64,000 nucleotides of DNA. It comes from Akebia trifoliata. Taxonomy: Eukaryota > Streptophyta > Magnoliopsida > Ranunculales > Lardizabalaceae. Of the stretch, positions 23,996-35,940 are shown in pieces. Within the stretch, counting starts at the first letter, position 1. Every line of letters starts with the position of its first letter. The notes under the pieces were generated by a model. That model did no database searches and was not told where the DNA came from. It saw only the letters and a list, made by a program, of their open reading frames with translations. The translations under genes and the position numbers were made by a program. Location of the stretch: the NCBI GenBank assembly GCA_017979445.1, contig CM030710.1, positions 17,036,248-17,100,247 on the forward strand, written 5' to 3'.

Positions 23996-24010
23996 GATGC
24001 CCTTCTTTGG
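23996..24010 (-). promoter_or_regulatory. polypurine tract
   Basis: Minus strand CCAAAGAAGGGCATC immediately precedes the LTR start. The tract before the LTR at 48683 is nearly the same (CAAAGAAGGGCAGC). Confidence 0.7.
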
Positions 24011-26100
24011 CAGAGGGTTGAAGCAAATAAGATAGCAAATCTATTTTGGTAGATAATGCGATATCCGAATGCCAAAGCTAGTGACAGTTCCTTTTGCAGC
24101 CTGATTTAGCAATTCGTCGGGGTGTTCGGATCTTTGAGGGTAAAGCTCTCTTCAAACTAAAAAAAATGTCAGGTCCTTGAGCAAGAGCTCTCACTGATAG
24201 TGTCAGATCCTTGAATTTTAGAAAATTCTCCTTGACTTATGTAACAACTGTGCAAGTGTGTGACTTAGAATTTGAGATAAATTTCAAAGAGTTTAAGTTG
24301 GGACTAAGTAACATCTGAGCATAAACTAAATATAAATTAAGCATAAACTGAGCATAATTTGAGCATAATCTGAGCATAGACTGAGCATAATTTTGAGAAA
24401 ACCCTCGGTGGTAACTGAGCATAATTCTGAGAAAACCCTCGACGGTTACTGAGTATAATTCTGAGAAACCCTCGACGGTAACTGAGCATAATTCTGAGAA
24501 AAACCCTCGGCGGTAACTGAGCATAATTCTGAGAAATCCTTGGCGGTAATTGAGCATAATTTTGAGAAAGCCTTCGGCGGCATCTGAGCATAGTTTCGAG
24601 AAAACCATCGGCGGTATCTAAACATAATTACGAGAAAACCCTCAATGGCAACTGAGCATAATTCTGAGAAACCCTTGGCGCTAATTGAGCATAATTCCGA
24701 GAAAGCCCTCGACGGTATCTGAGCATAGTTTCGAGAAAACCCTCGACGACATCTGAGCATAATTCCGAGAAAACCCTCGGTGGCAACCGAGCATAATTCT
24801 GAGAAAACCCATAGCGATAACTGAGCATAATTCCTAGCAAGTCCTCGGCGGCATCTGAGCATAATTCTGAGAAAACCCTCGACGACATCTGAGCATAGTT
24901 TTGAGAAAGTCCTCAGCGACATCTGAGTATAATTCCGAGAAAACCCTCGGCGGCATTTGTGCATAATTCTGAGAAAGCCCTCAGTGGCAACTGAGCATAA
25001 TTTCGAGAAAACCATCGGCGGCAACTGAGCATAATTTTGAGAAAACCCTTAGTGGTATCTAGCTGAGTAAAACTAAGAACGAATGAATAGATCTGGGACA
25101 GAATGAATGCCCTATCTCCTATGTGAGATCCAAAATGCGTTTGTTTGAACCTCAAGGTTTTATCCAAAAGTTTTATGAATTTAAAACCTGAGTTTTTATT
25201 TCTTTTGAACCTCAAGGGTTTTTCAAAATATTGTTATCAAGAGGATTTTTCAAAAAATTGTTATCTTTTAGGATGAACATTGCTCAAAATAAAATGCCCC
25301 CAGGTTGACAATAAACATGGCATTGGAGATAATTGAACTCATCATGTAAAAAATAAAAAAAAATGCTCCTAGTATAAGCGGGAAAGGTTACATATTAAAG
25401 GAAAAAGAAAATGCCCCTTGTATGAAGGTTTGAAATATTTGATTACCACAAGCGCAATAAAGACTCAACTTTAATTTTGATTAATTTTATTGAAAGTTTT
25501 GAGTCAGGCTCAAGAGAACAAAATTATTTTCTTTTGAGACTCATCATAAAATTCACCCTTCTCTCCCTTGGTTCACTTGGGGAAGTAAAAAATTTTCAGA
25601 TCGATTGTAGACGAGATACTTGTAGCTTCTGAGTCTGTGCCTGGTTTAAGCTAAGTATTGAACTGGATTATTCGGACTTCTGATGTTTCAGCTCGGACTA
25701 CTCTTAGTTTTTTTTCTATTTTCCTTTGTTGCTCTAACTTTTGCCTAGATCGCCAGGTTTTCAATCTAGCGAGCTTGCTTTTTTCTTTAGCTCTGATTGT
25801 TGTCAAAGTTGTCCTTTCGGATTTTCAACCTTACGAGCATGCCTTAATTTTTGCCTAAGTCACCCTTTTCCGGTTTTCAACCTAGAAGGCTTTTTTTTAC
25901 TTTTTTTTTTTTTTTTTTTTCTTTTCTTCCTTTTGAAATTGCTGTCTGATCATGCTTTGTATCTTCCCTTAATTTCCGCACGGTACATGGGAGGACTTTT
26001 ATAGGTAATCTTAGGACTGGGTATAAAAAAGAAGGGGATTTTGAGGCTCAAAAACTCGAATGCCCCTTGTGTGACATTTCTTTTTATTTTGCCTTGAATT
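24011..26100 (-). other. 3' region of minus Tat element
   Basis: Non-coding region between the lost pol and the PPT. It parallels 4321-4560 near the PPT, then holds the 34-bp array. From 25250 to 26080 it has repeated minus-strand ..AAGGGGCATT.. blocks (near 25300, 25360, 25415, 26060) and GGTTTTCAACCTAG-type words shared in style with 50690-50760. Poly-T runs occur near 25890-25920. It ends where a plus-strand LTR end begins near 26147, so pol and the 5' LTR of this element are gone or elsewhere. Confidence 0.5.
24378..25062 (-). repeat. 34-bp tandem array, 20 copies
   Basis: On the plus strand the unit is about ACTGAGCATAATTCTGAG then AAAACCCTCGGCGGTA. I count 20 copies in about 685 bases, so the period is 34. 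Variation is mostly single bases (CGGCGG/CGACGG/CGGTGG; CTGAG/CCGAG/TCGAG). A looser set of GAGCATAA words extends left to 24310. The open frames on the minus strand here (RRGFSQNYAQ-type repeats) are by-products of the array. Confidence 0.9.
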
Positions 26101-26146
26101 TTCTTCCCCATTTTGAAGATATATTTTTTTTTACCTAGGTTCTTTT

Positions 26147-26384
26147 TGTTAGCAATGTAGTCTTATTTGGGATAAGTAGAGACCGGCATTGGCTGGACTG
26201 GGTTGGTGCCTAACACCTTCCAATCCCATAATGTGATCCTTGGACTCATTTTTTATAGTAGATTAGTTGATTTATCCGTTTCGAATCTCTATTCGATTCC
26301 TAGACCGTAACAACTAGGTGGCGACTCCCAAACCTCAAAGGTCAAAAGTGGATCCGCGCATCCTGCCGATCGAGGGCGCTTTCA
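26147..26384 (+). mobile_element. 3' end of a Tat LTR, 5' truncated
   Basis: Begins with sequence like GTTAGCAATGTAGTC, then GGTTGGTGCCTAACACCTTC and ATCGAGGGCGCTTTCA at the end. It matches the minus-strand copy at 23299-23536 closely and that at 38672-38767. The tRNA-Arg PBS follows one base later. The front of this LTR is missing: left of about 26147 the sequence is minus-strand Tat 3' region. It is the 5' LTR remnant of the plus element that runs to 37133. Confidence 0.7.
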
Positions 26385-26385
26385 G

Positions 26386-26402
26386 TGGCGACTCCACTTG
26401 GA
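26386..26402 (+). promoter_or_regulatory. primer-binding site, tRNA-Arg type
   Basis: TGGCGACTCCACTTGGA, one base after the LTR end, is complementary to tRNA-Arg with two differences from TGGCGACTCCGCTGGGG. Confidence 0.75.
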
Positions 26403-26829
26403 ACATTGAGGATCAGACTTGAAAAACTCCAAGTATGGGAGCGTTGCGAGGATGACCTAGTTTATTTTATTTTATTTTTAGTTTAGTTTATTCTACTTCT
26501 TTGGTTATTTATTTATTTTGGTGCAATTGTGGATTATGTGTTTGAACTTTGAGTATTTTGTTTTAGCATGTTATTTTCTATGGCTCAATCGAGGGTTATT
26601 CAGAATGACCCTAAGTAATTAAAGAGATCAAGAGGTTTAATTGAGGACGGGGTATTGATTAATGACTCATGAAATTCTATTTATTTATGTTTTTTTTTTG
26701 TTTTGCTGTTTTAAGGTTTTATCTTTAAATATTTTATAAAAAAAAAACATAAAAATAAATTTTTGTTTAAGGGCGTGCACCCTTCGACAACACTTTGGTT
26801 TTAAAAAAAAAAAAGAAATTTTTTCTGTT

Positions 26830-26975
26830 AACAGCAAAACGTGCTCGAGGGTTTGGTGTGCCATGAATAATATGGACTTTTTTAATTTGCACACCACCTT
26901 AACAACAAAAAGGTGCTGGTGGGTTTGGTGTGCCACAAATAAAATCATTATCTTTATTTTGTACATCATCTTCGT
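26830..26975 (+). repeat. 71-bp tandem duplication in leader B
   Basis: AACAGCAAAACGTGCTCGAG at 26830 and AACAACAAAAAGGTGCTGGT at 26901 both continue into GGGTTTGGTGTGCCA. Two copies, imperfect. Confidence 0.7.
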
Positions 26976-28579
26976 CAATGTTTTTATACCCAATTCTCTA
27001 AATTGTTCAACAGAGACCGATTATGTCTCTTTACCTTCTCAATACGAAATCAGCCCAATCGGTATAGAGCCATCAATCGAATCGCTTTGTTTTTAAGAGA
27101 GAAACAATCATTTTTGTTTTATTTTTCAGATCTGATCCATTGTTCTCAACAGTAGAGATCGATTATGTCTCTCTATTCGCTATCCAAAACAAGTCCGATC
27201 TGCTTAGAACGATCGACAGATTCTTCGATCTCTTGGTGTAAAAATCGGAGATCGATGGTTGCTTTTGAAATTGCTGCGATGTTGGGTATGTTTGTCATTT
27301 TTTTTCAAAGAAAGGGTTCAAGAATGTCATTTTGGTTGGTGATGCGATCTCAAGTTAAAGAAAAAGCAATAAAAAAGAGGTTTTTAAAGGTTAATTTGTG
27401 CTGTTTTTTTGAGAATTTACCTTTAATTTGTCTCAAAAAAGTCGAATTCAATTCATCATTTGTTGGGAATAATCAACCGATCAAACTCAACAGTGTTGCG
27501 GCTGCTGATGTGGCGTTTAATGTTGAAGTCAACAGGACTGTACAGAGGCTCATTCGATCGGATTTCGATCCTCACTTTCATTGTGAAAACTGTGAATTGT
27601 CGTAAATCCACAATCAGAAAGATTTTCGTTCATTAGAATTCCATGTCTTCGACACCTTTTCCAGCCATATATTTAATAAAAAAAAGGAGTGAAAAAAAAA
27701 ACAATTTTTTTATCTTTGGACTGCATTCATCTGAGGCCGTTGGATGAGGTCAGATCTGGAAGTTTGAGAATGATAATCCAATTCATGAATGTTGGATCGG
27801 CGAGTTGGAATCATTAATTCATGGGTCAATATTTATCAGTAGTGCACCATCAGTATGTTTGTTGAAAACAAAGTTAGTATGATTTTTTTTTTGTTTTCTT
27901 TCCTCAGTTTTTTTTTTTTTAAAAAAAAAAAAGAAAAAAAAGGGTTGTCTTTTAAAAAAAAAATAATAAATAAATAAATTTCTTATCTCATCAATCATTG
28001 TTCCATCCTCAATATCCCTTCGAAATTTCGGATTATTTCGGGTTGTCAAAAGTGACCCCCAATTAGACCATTAATTTTTTTTTTTGGAAAATCTCAAAAG
28101 TTAAACTCGTGGTTTATCATGTGATATTCGATTTTTTTTCTTGGTGCGTTATTTTGTCGTGATACGTGGGTAATTGCGACTTAACTAAGCGATTAATTGA
28201 TCTTGATTGGTATATACCTTGATTATTATCAACCTTGGACCATATTTTGATGCCAAGGATATATCCATCCTTCTTTAATACCCTGATCACATGCTATTGA
28301 TTGATAATCAATTCATTTATTGATTTAATAGTAAATTTTGCCGTGATATCTCATATACATGCCATGATCCTAATTTTGGTGTACATACCTTGATTCTGAT
28401 TTCGATGCTATGGTTTATGTATTTTGGTATGTTAATAGTATGATCTGACCCATGAGCCCATTTGTTTGAAAAAGGCCCCGGGCACACCCTACCCTATTTT
28501 GCACACACCACATGCACGTTTACTATTTTTCACACTTTCACATCCCATATAGCCAACGTGGCACTAGTGTGTGGCCCGG

Positions 28580-28851
28580 TCTCTTCGGAGATGAGACGTC
28601 ATTCATCAAAACCACAACTCCAGTCACATACCTTAGGGTATATCAAACTGGGACATCAGTACTATCTGATCAGGTGACTCTGAAAGGTATATTGATGCAC
28701 CCAGGCTGGAGCGACCTGAGCCTTTGACCTATTGTGAGCCACACAGTCACATGTCCCGATTGTCAACGTAGTAGTAGTACGTGGTCGGTCCCCTCGTGGG
28801 ATGCCAAACCATTTATGAAAGCTACAACTCTTGACTCGTACCCGTAGGTAT
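28580..28851 (+). promoter_or_regulatory. leader paired hairpins, copy B, two modules
   Basis: Module 1: GTCTC-TTCG-GAGAT (stem TCTC/GAGA at 28580-28591) and ATACC-TTAG-GGTAT (28628-28641). Module 2, about 210 bases later: GTCCC-CTCGT-GGGAT (28788-28802) and GTACC-CGTA-GGTAT (28838-28851). The first stem changes from UCUC/GAGA to UCCC/GGGA, a compensatory pair. In both modules the second hairpin precedes ATCAAA or ATAAAA. Confidence 0.55.
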
Positions 28852-29675
28852 ATAAAAGATAATCCAAGTACATCAATTGAACTTTTTAATCAAAATTAGT
28901 GCCTAAGAGAGATCCTGCCCCGCTGTACCCTACTGTATGAGGGGGATAGACTACGTCAATTCTAGACGATAGGTATTTAAGTGGGTCCTTGCTCAGCATC
29001 GTGCGCCATCTCTGAACTGGGGATCAAACTGGCTGTTTTTGGCTTTAGAGAAGTGAGTTGAGGTTTTAGATTATCACCTACACGATATATCAAACCAAGT
29101 CACCACGTATTGAGAGGTATATAGGTGTATTTGGGCAAGGGTAGCCAGATAAAAATGCATTGCAGAAGTAAGCTTAGAGTCTAGAAACCTTCCATGTAGG
29201 TCACGACTCGAACTTATCGTGGGTGTTCCCAGGTTGTTCATTGAATGGAACCATATGATTGATGGGTGTATGTGAATGATGATCAGAGTGTATGTTTTTC
29301 CTCAAAGATCAAAGATTTTATTTTTAGAAATTAAAATGGGTGCACCAACCCTAATAAAGATTCATTTCTTGTAAAAATTTAATAATGACCCAGTCCATCT
29401 CAATCCAACAATCATGATGGATCGGGCCATTTAAATCAAAATAGAAATCAAATTTTAAAAGAAGAAAAATAGTTTACAAAAGGAAAATATTTTCCAAAAA
29501 AAAATGTTTTCCAGAAAAAGTGTTGTTCTCTAGAAAAAATGTTTTCCAAGAAAAAATATTTTCTAGAAAATATTTTTAATAAGAACAAGATTTTTCGAAA
29601 AGAAAATAAAAAGAAAATTGATATTTTACATGAACCTTGGAAGAGTACTAAAATACCCTTTTGTGTCAAATCAGG

Positions 29676-30857
29676 ATGCTGGTCGCAGAGAATAACCCAA
29701 TCGATCAGTTAGTCAAAACAAGCGTCATAGGGATGCACCCTGTAGAGAAGATCAATTTTGGGAGATTCATATTGAGGAGTGCTCTATACTTCCACGAGTT
29801 TGAAATAGACTAGAATCTCTTACGTGTTATGGCTAAGCGTTGGAATCCCTACCTTCACATATTTCATATTAGGCATATTTACTTGTGCCCCACTCACGAG
29901 GATTATTGTGGCATCATGGGGATATCCACTTCAGGACCTCTAGTCAGGCCCTTATTGAAGACCAGATATTCTGGTAACCTTGCCACAGGACTGAACATTT
30001 CCAAGGAAGAAGCTAAGGCCTTACTTAATAACGGGAGATTGGACTTAGTACCTTTACTAGGCCCGTATCGCTCCCACAGTCATCCTATCAATGTAAAATC
30101 AGAAGCCTGGCGTGCCACTAGAGACTATCGATTGTGCCTAGGAATCCTAGCTCAATACGTACTAACCTCCAATAGTGATGGCCAAACTATCCTTGAGTCC
30201 TTCATAGATATAGCATCCTAACTCTCCAAGAAAGCCAATCCAGTACCTCTCATTCTAGCTGAAACTTTCTCAGGTCTAGATGCCATAAAAAATGGTGAGC
30301 GGGAAAGCTTCAAAGGAAGCCCACACCTACTTTATATGTGGCTATGTGACCTTCTCAAAATTGTAGATGTTCATTCAAACCTCAAGTATGGACCAAAACA
30401 CTTTTCCAAAAGAAACCTGTTAGTGCATCACAACTCAGTCAAGGCTTGGAGCAAATTGTTAGACTCTCGCCTTGCCCGTCATATCGTTTTGAGATGCCCT
30501 TGGTGGATGACTGATCCCCCTATTCTAGGAACCAAAGGATCTTACTATGTCCGTCTGATCGGTGTAGAAGAAACATTTTTTTACCATCCTAATTTGATCC
30601 CAGAACAGTACGACGTACCCATAGAGTTATCTTTACCTCAACACAAAGCTTTCTTTCCCTCCGAGCCTTTGATTGAAAAGTCAGTGTATCTCATTAAGAA
30701 GGCTTGGAACAAACATACCTTAGGGTATCCAGACGGACCAACAGAATTCAAAGAGCCAGTTGTTAGAACTAAGAAGATCAAGCCTGACATCCATCCTGAT
30801 GACCATCAAGACAAAGCCAAGCGTCCATGTAAAAATAGTTCAAGTCAAATTTGTTGA
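29676..30857 (+). pseudogene. ORF1 (DUF7745-like), copy B
   Basis: One frame covers 394 codons from ATG 29676 to TGA 30857, broken only by TAG at codon 46 (29811-29813) and TAA at codon 182 (30219-30221). Landmarks are MLVAENNPIDQLVKT at the start, LCPTHEDYCGIMGIS, ATRDYRLCLGILAQYVL, LILAETFSGLDA, SPHLLYMWLCDLL, and a basic tail RTKKIKPDIH. The pattern resembles plant DUF7745/plant-mobile-domain-like proteins, some of which are linked to retroelements. Its role in the element is unknown. It lies about 200 bases before gag, the place of ORF1 in Ogre-type elements. The minus copy at 61326 has stops at the same two codons. ATG 29676 is chosen because it opens the same frame in both copies. Confidence 0.7.
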
Positions 30858-31052
30858 AAGATGTTTTAATAAGAACATTTCTTTGTCAATCATTTTCAAT
30901 AAAGCTATTTTTTCTTTTGAATAAATATCTATTTCTTTTTTGAATGTTCATTATGTGAATGGATTAATTGATGGATTGGTGCACAAACCTCAATAAAATG
31001 ATTCCTTAAAATGTTATCAAGGGGTTAATACTTAAATTGACTAAATCTACAT

Positions 31053-32644
31053 TTGATGGGGTCATATAGGATTATCATTGCGCCCAAACTCAATCGTCCA
31101 CCTCCTAGTTGGAGTCGTAACTCTAGTCAGCTAGAACGAGCTACAGTACCAAGTCAACAAGTAGAGATGGCTTCAGAATCTGAGCTCATAGACATCTGTA
31201 AGATCTTGGCAGTCTTTGCTAATGATATCAACAGTATAAAAGGCAAAGTGGAAGTGTTAGAGTAGACCTTGGAATCCACGGACAATCCTCTAGATGACCC
31301 AAAAGGACAGAAGGTAGAAGAGAAACGTCCACGTGAAGTCTTCGAACTCGACGGAGACGAAGAGTATGTTGATGAAAATCCGACCTTATCTAACAAAATG
31401 TCTCAATTGGAGTCAGCTATGAAGAGTATAAAGGGTATTGATGAAATTGCAGCAGGCATTGAAGCTCTGAACTGCATCCCTAGAATCCATTTTCTAGAGA
31501 AGTTTGTGATGCCGAAAATGGACAAGTTTAGTGGGAAAGGGTGCGCGAAAACACATCTTAAGGCGTATGTTACCAACATGCGTACTATGGGGCTCAACGA
31601 CGAATAGATGACGTTATTGTTTCAAAGAACTTTATCAGGATCAGCACTACGTTGGCTGATGTCTCAAGACCCAGTTACTGTGGATACATGGGAGAACATG
31701 TCAAAGGCCTTCTAGCATCAGTATAAGTACAGTACCAAGATTGAGACTTCAAGAAGTGATTTGGAGGCAACTAAACAGAAATATGGGAAGACATTCACTA
31801 ATTTCATTAGTCGCTGGAGAGCCAAGGCTACCCAAATCTGGGATAGACCTTCGGAGAAAGAACAAGTAGCGATTATCCTAAAAAACCTCTCACAAGGATA
31901 TGCTCAACACCTAGTGGCCCAATATCTCCCTACTTTTGAGTTTTTGTTACAAGCCGGAAGTGAATTCGAGGATGTTTTTGCCTCTGGGGTTCTTTCTAAC
32001 CCTTCGGATAACAAATCTAAGAAACCATATGTTTCCAAACGTAGTATCAACCATGTCTACATAGCCAACACATCAGCCACCCCAGCTCAACCCCCAGCTC
32101 GGACTAATAACCAGGTTCACCCAAGTCAACCTCGAACTCCGCGTCAGTTTACCAATCTAGGGATGAGTCTCACTGTAGCTCTTCATAATTGATGAAAAAA
32201 GGGCTTCTTACCCCTATCCAACCCCGACCTTTGCCTAATCCCTTGCCAGCTGGACACAATTCTAACTTGTTCTATGAGTTCCATCAAAATTCTGACCATC
32301 ACACGGATCGATGTATCACCTTGCGCCATGCCATTCAAAACCTTATTTATAATAAAAATGTCACAATCCCTAACCTACCAAATGTCACCACTGATCCACT
32401 ACCTACCTATCAACCTCCACCAACCCTGAATATGGTTTCTCATACCCTATTACTATTTGAACCCGTTTATCTTATCCATCAAATCCAAGTCAAATCGCCT
32501 AGTTACACCCTTGCTGAGATAGCTTTCACTCATGAGGTTTTCACTACGAACTATGAACCATTTGATCTAACCTCGGATGATACATATTGTTTATCCCCAC
32601 CTCGCTACAGTAGTCCCGCATTCACTAGTTACCTGTTGGCTTAA
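31053..32644 (+). pseudogene. Tat gag remnant, plus element
   Basis: The frame from 31053 gives a coiled N-terminal part (LSNKMSQLESAMKSIKG), then the gag core: FVMPKMDKFSGKGCAKTHL near 31505, TLSGSALRWLMSQDP, ENMSKAF, and SDLEATKQKYGKTFTNFISR near 31755. Near 32262 comes a damaged zinc finger, LFYEFHQNSDHHTDRC, in which the first Cys of the usual YC(E/D)FH..GH..C pattern is Tyr. Stops at 31263 and 31605, plus a frame change near 32190, disable it. It is clearly different from the gag at 57-59 kb, so the two Tat elements belong to different families. Confidence 0.75.
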
Positions 32645-34548
32645 ATGAATCTTAAAAGCCCTGTATCTTTGACAGATGAAGATCCATACTTGTTGACTGA
32701 AGAAAATGAGCTTTTTTCCCTTTCCTGTGATGAAGTTAGACATATGACTCGAAGAGGAAGAGTTTTTACGTCTCAAGAACTTTGCGTTGATAATCCTGCA
32801 GCCTTGGTAAGGAAAGAAGGAGAAAATCCCATCAAAGAAAATATCGAAGAAGATAACTCTATGATTAAGTAGTTGAAGAAATCAGGGGCCAATATCTCAG
32901 TATGGGGTTTACTCATGGCTTCGACTGCTCATAGGGAGGCTATTCTCAAAGCACTAAACATAGCCCAAGTCTCCCTTGATACTTTTCCAGATCATCTGGC
33001 CAGTATAGTAGGTGCAACTTACGTGGAGAATATCCTATCCTTCTTGGACTCAGATTTCCCAAAAGAAAGGACAAGCCCTACTAAGCCGTTGCACATTACA
33101 GTTGACTGTAACGGGATGAGGGTACCGCTGGTTTTGATTGATAATAGGAGTACACTAAATGTTTCCCTCTGAAAATGACTACTTATCTCGGGTTTAAGGC
33201 TGAAGATCTCAAGCCTACTAATCAAGGTATTAGGGCATATGATAACACCAAGAGGGATGTACTGGGAATTTTGCACTTTCGATTGTCCACAAGCATAGCT
33301 AAATTTCTTGTGGAATTTCAAGTTATTGATATTCAGTCTTCTTTCAATTTACTGTTAGGGAGATCATGGTTACACCAGATCAAAGCCATCCCTTCTACGC
33401 TACATCAGAAGGTCAAGTTTATCAAGGATGGGCTAGTGATTACTCTTCATGGAGATGCTGAAATTATATGAATCATAAACAATACTGAGGCTAAGAATGA
33501 GCCACTACCTGAGATTCAGCCAGAACAACAGGGGATAGAACTTAGCAGGTTCGAATTCGAGAAGATCAGCTCAGTTCAATGGGATCACTCGGTGAAAGAA
33601 TATTTTCCTATTGAGAACACCTCTAACTGCTATATGGCCAATATATTCAAAAAAATGAGATTTTTCCCTAGTATGGGCCTAGGTCGTAAGCAACAAGATA
33701 TTAAAGAGGCACCAGTGATTAAAGAAGTCATTAGCACATTTGGGCTAGGGTATAAGCCTACTAAGGAAGATTGGGCCTAATACTGGAAGACAAAGTGGGA
33801 CAAGGCAATTGCAAAAAGGCAAAGGCGCACCACGGATCTCATTAAAATGAAGTCCTATCGAAAGACCCTTAATGACTATTTTGTGAAAGAAAAAGAAGAC
33901 TTTCGTTACTGTGGGTTCCCAGAGCCGTTCATTGATCACATCACAGGTACTCGTCTGCCGGGGTTTGAAATCTTTTTTGGCATGGAATGGCCTGAAAAAG
34001 AAGCAAGCACAGAACTTAAAGAGAAGGAAGTTGAAAACTAGCAGCTCGATCTGGACTCCCTCAGCATTGATTAGCTATTCATTGAAGATCACAGTGTCTT
34101 AGTGTTGTCGGTTGAGAAGGGGATCCCAAATCCAAAGTCTGTAATCAAACCCGCTGTTGGGTGTCTCTTTAACTATCATGTAATTAATCATGTGTTGCAC
34201 GTCAAGGCTGGGTCTGTCAGTCCCATTAGTTCTGTTCAGTCTGACATGCCAGTTTAGTCATTTATTTCTATTGAGTCGAGTAAGTTAATTGTTTCTACTG
34301 AGTCTATTTTTTCTGTTGAGTCAAGTGAATCTGTCAAGTCTGCAATGATTCCTATTACCCTATCTCTTTTTATTGAAATGAAAGAAATTTTTTATTATCT
34401 CGAGCGTAATAATAATTTAACTAATAATCTGACTTCGGAGGGAGAGTCTTCTGACGAAGAACCTCCCCCTGAAATAATGAAATTACTTGAACAAGAAGAT
34501 GAACAAGGAGGTAGAGGTTATCAACCTCAGAACAAAAGAAAGTCCTAA
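32645..34548 (+). pseudogene. Tat protease and linker, plus element
   Basis: The part before the protease reads ISVWGLLMASTAHREAILKA, the usual LL..S..HR..LLK block of Tat polyproteins. The protease active site is VLIDNRSTLNV near 33135: the catalytic Asp is kept but the usual Gly of DNGS is Arg. The flap-like end NLLLGRSWLHQIKAIPSTLH follows near 33350. A G-patch-like stretch (MGLGRKQQDI, TFGLGYKPTKEDWA) lies near 33675-33775. A one-base loss near 33160 and stops at 33469, 33778 and 34039 break the frame. An acidic tail (EGESSDEEPPPE) leads to RT. Confidence 0.75.
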
Positions 34549-34602
34549 AGAAATTTGGATAGGGGTCACTTTATCTCCCGATGACGCAAAGGGATAGTAG
34601 AC

Positions 34603-35900
34603 TTGGTCAGAAAGTACAAAGATGTGTTCACTTTGTCTTATGAGGATATGCCGAGAGTAAACACAGACATTGTTCAACATCGGATTCCGTTATATCCTGA
34701 TGCTCGACCAATCAAACAGAAACTTCGACGTATGAAGCCAAAATGGACTCTGAAAATTAAAGAAGAAGTTACGACGCAGATTAATGCTGGATTCTTAGAA
34801 GCAGTAGAATACCCTGAGTGGATTGCCAATGTCATCCCGGTACCAAAAAATGATGGAAAAGTCAGAATGTGTGTGGACTTTACAGACCTAAATAAAGTAT
34901 GCCCAAAAGATAATTTTCCTTTACCACACATAGATGTTCTCGTAGATAATACAGTAGGGCACACTTTGTTGTCCTTCATAGATGGTTTTTTGGGGTATAA
35001 TCAGATAAAAATGGATCCTCAAGATATGCAAAAAATGTCGTTTATCACACAGTGGGGAACCTTTTGCTACAAGGTCATGCCTTTCGATTTGAAGAACGTT
35101 GGAGCCACCTATGAAAGAGCGGCCACAACTTTACTACATGACATGATACACAAGGAAGTCGAAGTCTATATAGATGATATGATAGTCAAATCTAAGGAAC
35201 GACTGGGGCATGTTGCTGCGTTAGAAAAATTCCTCACAAGGATTCAAAAGTACCAACTCCACCTCAACCCTCAGAAATGCGTATTTGGAGTAACTTCTAG
35301 AGAATTATTGGGATTTGTGGTTAGTCAAAGAGGGATCGAAGTAGACCCTGTGAAGATTAAAGGTATCCAAGAGATGCCACCGCCTGAGACTGAAAAGTAA
35401 ATTTGAGGTTTTCTGGACAGAATCCAATATATTAGTAGATTCATCGCTCAACTTACCAATGTCTGCGAACCTATTTTCAAGCTTCTCAAGAAGAATAAAC
35501 AAACGGTTTGGAATGAGCAATGTCAAAAGGCTTTCGACTAAGTCAAGGAGTATCTCTTAAACTAATCTATTTTTGTTCCACCTACACCGGGTGCACCACT
35601 TTTTCTTTATCTGTCAGTCACAGAAGAAGCTATGGGATGCATGCTTGCACAGTATGACAAAGATACTCGCAAAGAAATGACTATATACTACATCAGCAAA
35701 AAGATGTTAGAGTATAAACGAAAATATTTTGCCTTAGAAAAAACTTGTTTGGCACGGTATGGGCTACTCAGAGACTTCGACACTATATGCTATCTCATTC
35801 AATTATCTTATTATCTTGGATGATCCTCTCAAGTATCTTTTCAAAAAATTGGCGTTGATAGGGAGAATCGCGTGATGGTTATGTTGTTGTAAGAGTTTGA
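34603..35900 (+). pseudogene. Tat reverse transcriptase and RNase H, plus element
   Basis: Open for 265 codons. Motifs in order are KQKLRRMKPKW, VRMCVDFTDLNKVCPKDNFP, FIDGFLGYNQIKMD (motif A Asp), GTFCYKVMPFDLKN, and YIDDMIVKS near 35170 (catalytic pair), then CVFGVTSRELLGFVVSQRGI. After a stop at 35398 the frame goes on into the connection (ISRFIAQLTNVCEPIFKLL) and the retroviral-type RNase H (LYLSVTEEAMGCMLAQ near 35610, YYISKKMLEYKRKYFALEKT), which ends with further stops near 35820-35890. RT copies genomic RNA into cDNA. The catalytic Asp residues survive; inactivation is by stops. Confidence 0.85.
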
Positions 35901-35940
35901 CATCACACATGTTACACAGAAATCTATCAAGGGGAGAGCT

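Larger units (their letters stand above)
26403..29675 (+). other. Tat leader, copy B (about 3.3 kb)
   Basis: Long non-coding leader between PBS and ORF1. It contains a 71-bp duplication (26830-26975), and a diverged duplication around CAACAGAGACCGATTATGTC (27007) and CAACAGTAGAGATCGATTATG (27147), about 140 bases apart. The hairpin modules are at 28575-28855, and a TTTTCCAAGAAAAAA-type stretch at 29460-29600. A 146-residue open frame at 27165-27605 has no recognised motif. A leader of several kb is usual for Ogre/Tat elements. Confidence 0.55.

Noticed and set aside
24237..25215. Five overlapping minus-strand open frames with RRGFSQNYAQ-type repeats, like a repetitive protein
   Set aside because: They follow the 34-bp tandem array, whose period is not a multiple of three, so all frames stay open by composition. 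They sit in a Tat 3' region.
27165..27605. 146-residue open frame in Tat leader B
   Set aside because: No motif, no counterpart seen in leaders A or C, and the start overlaps a local sequence duplication. It is most likely chance.
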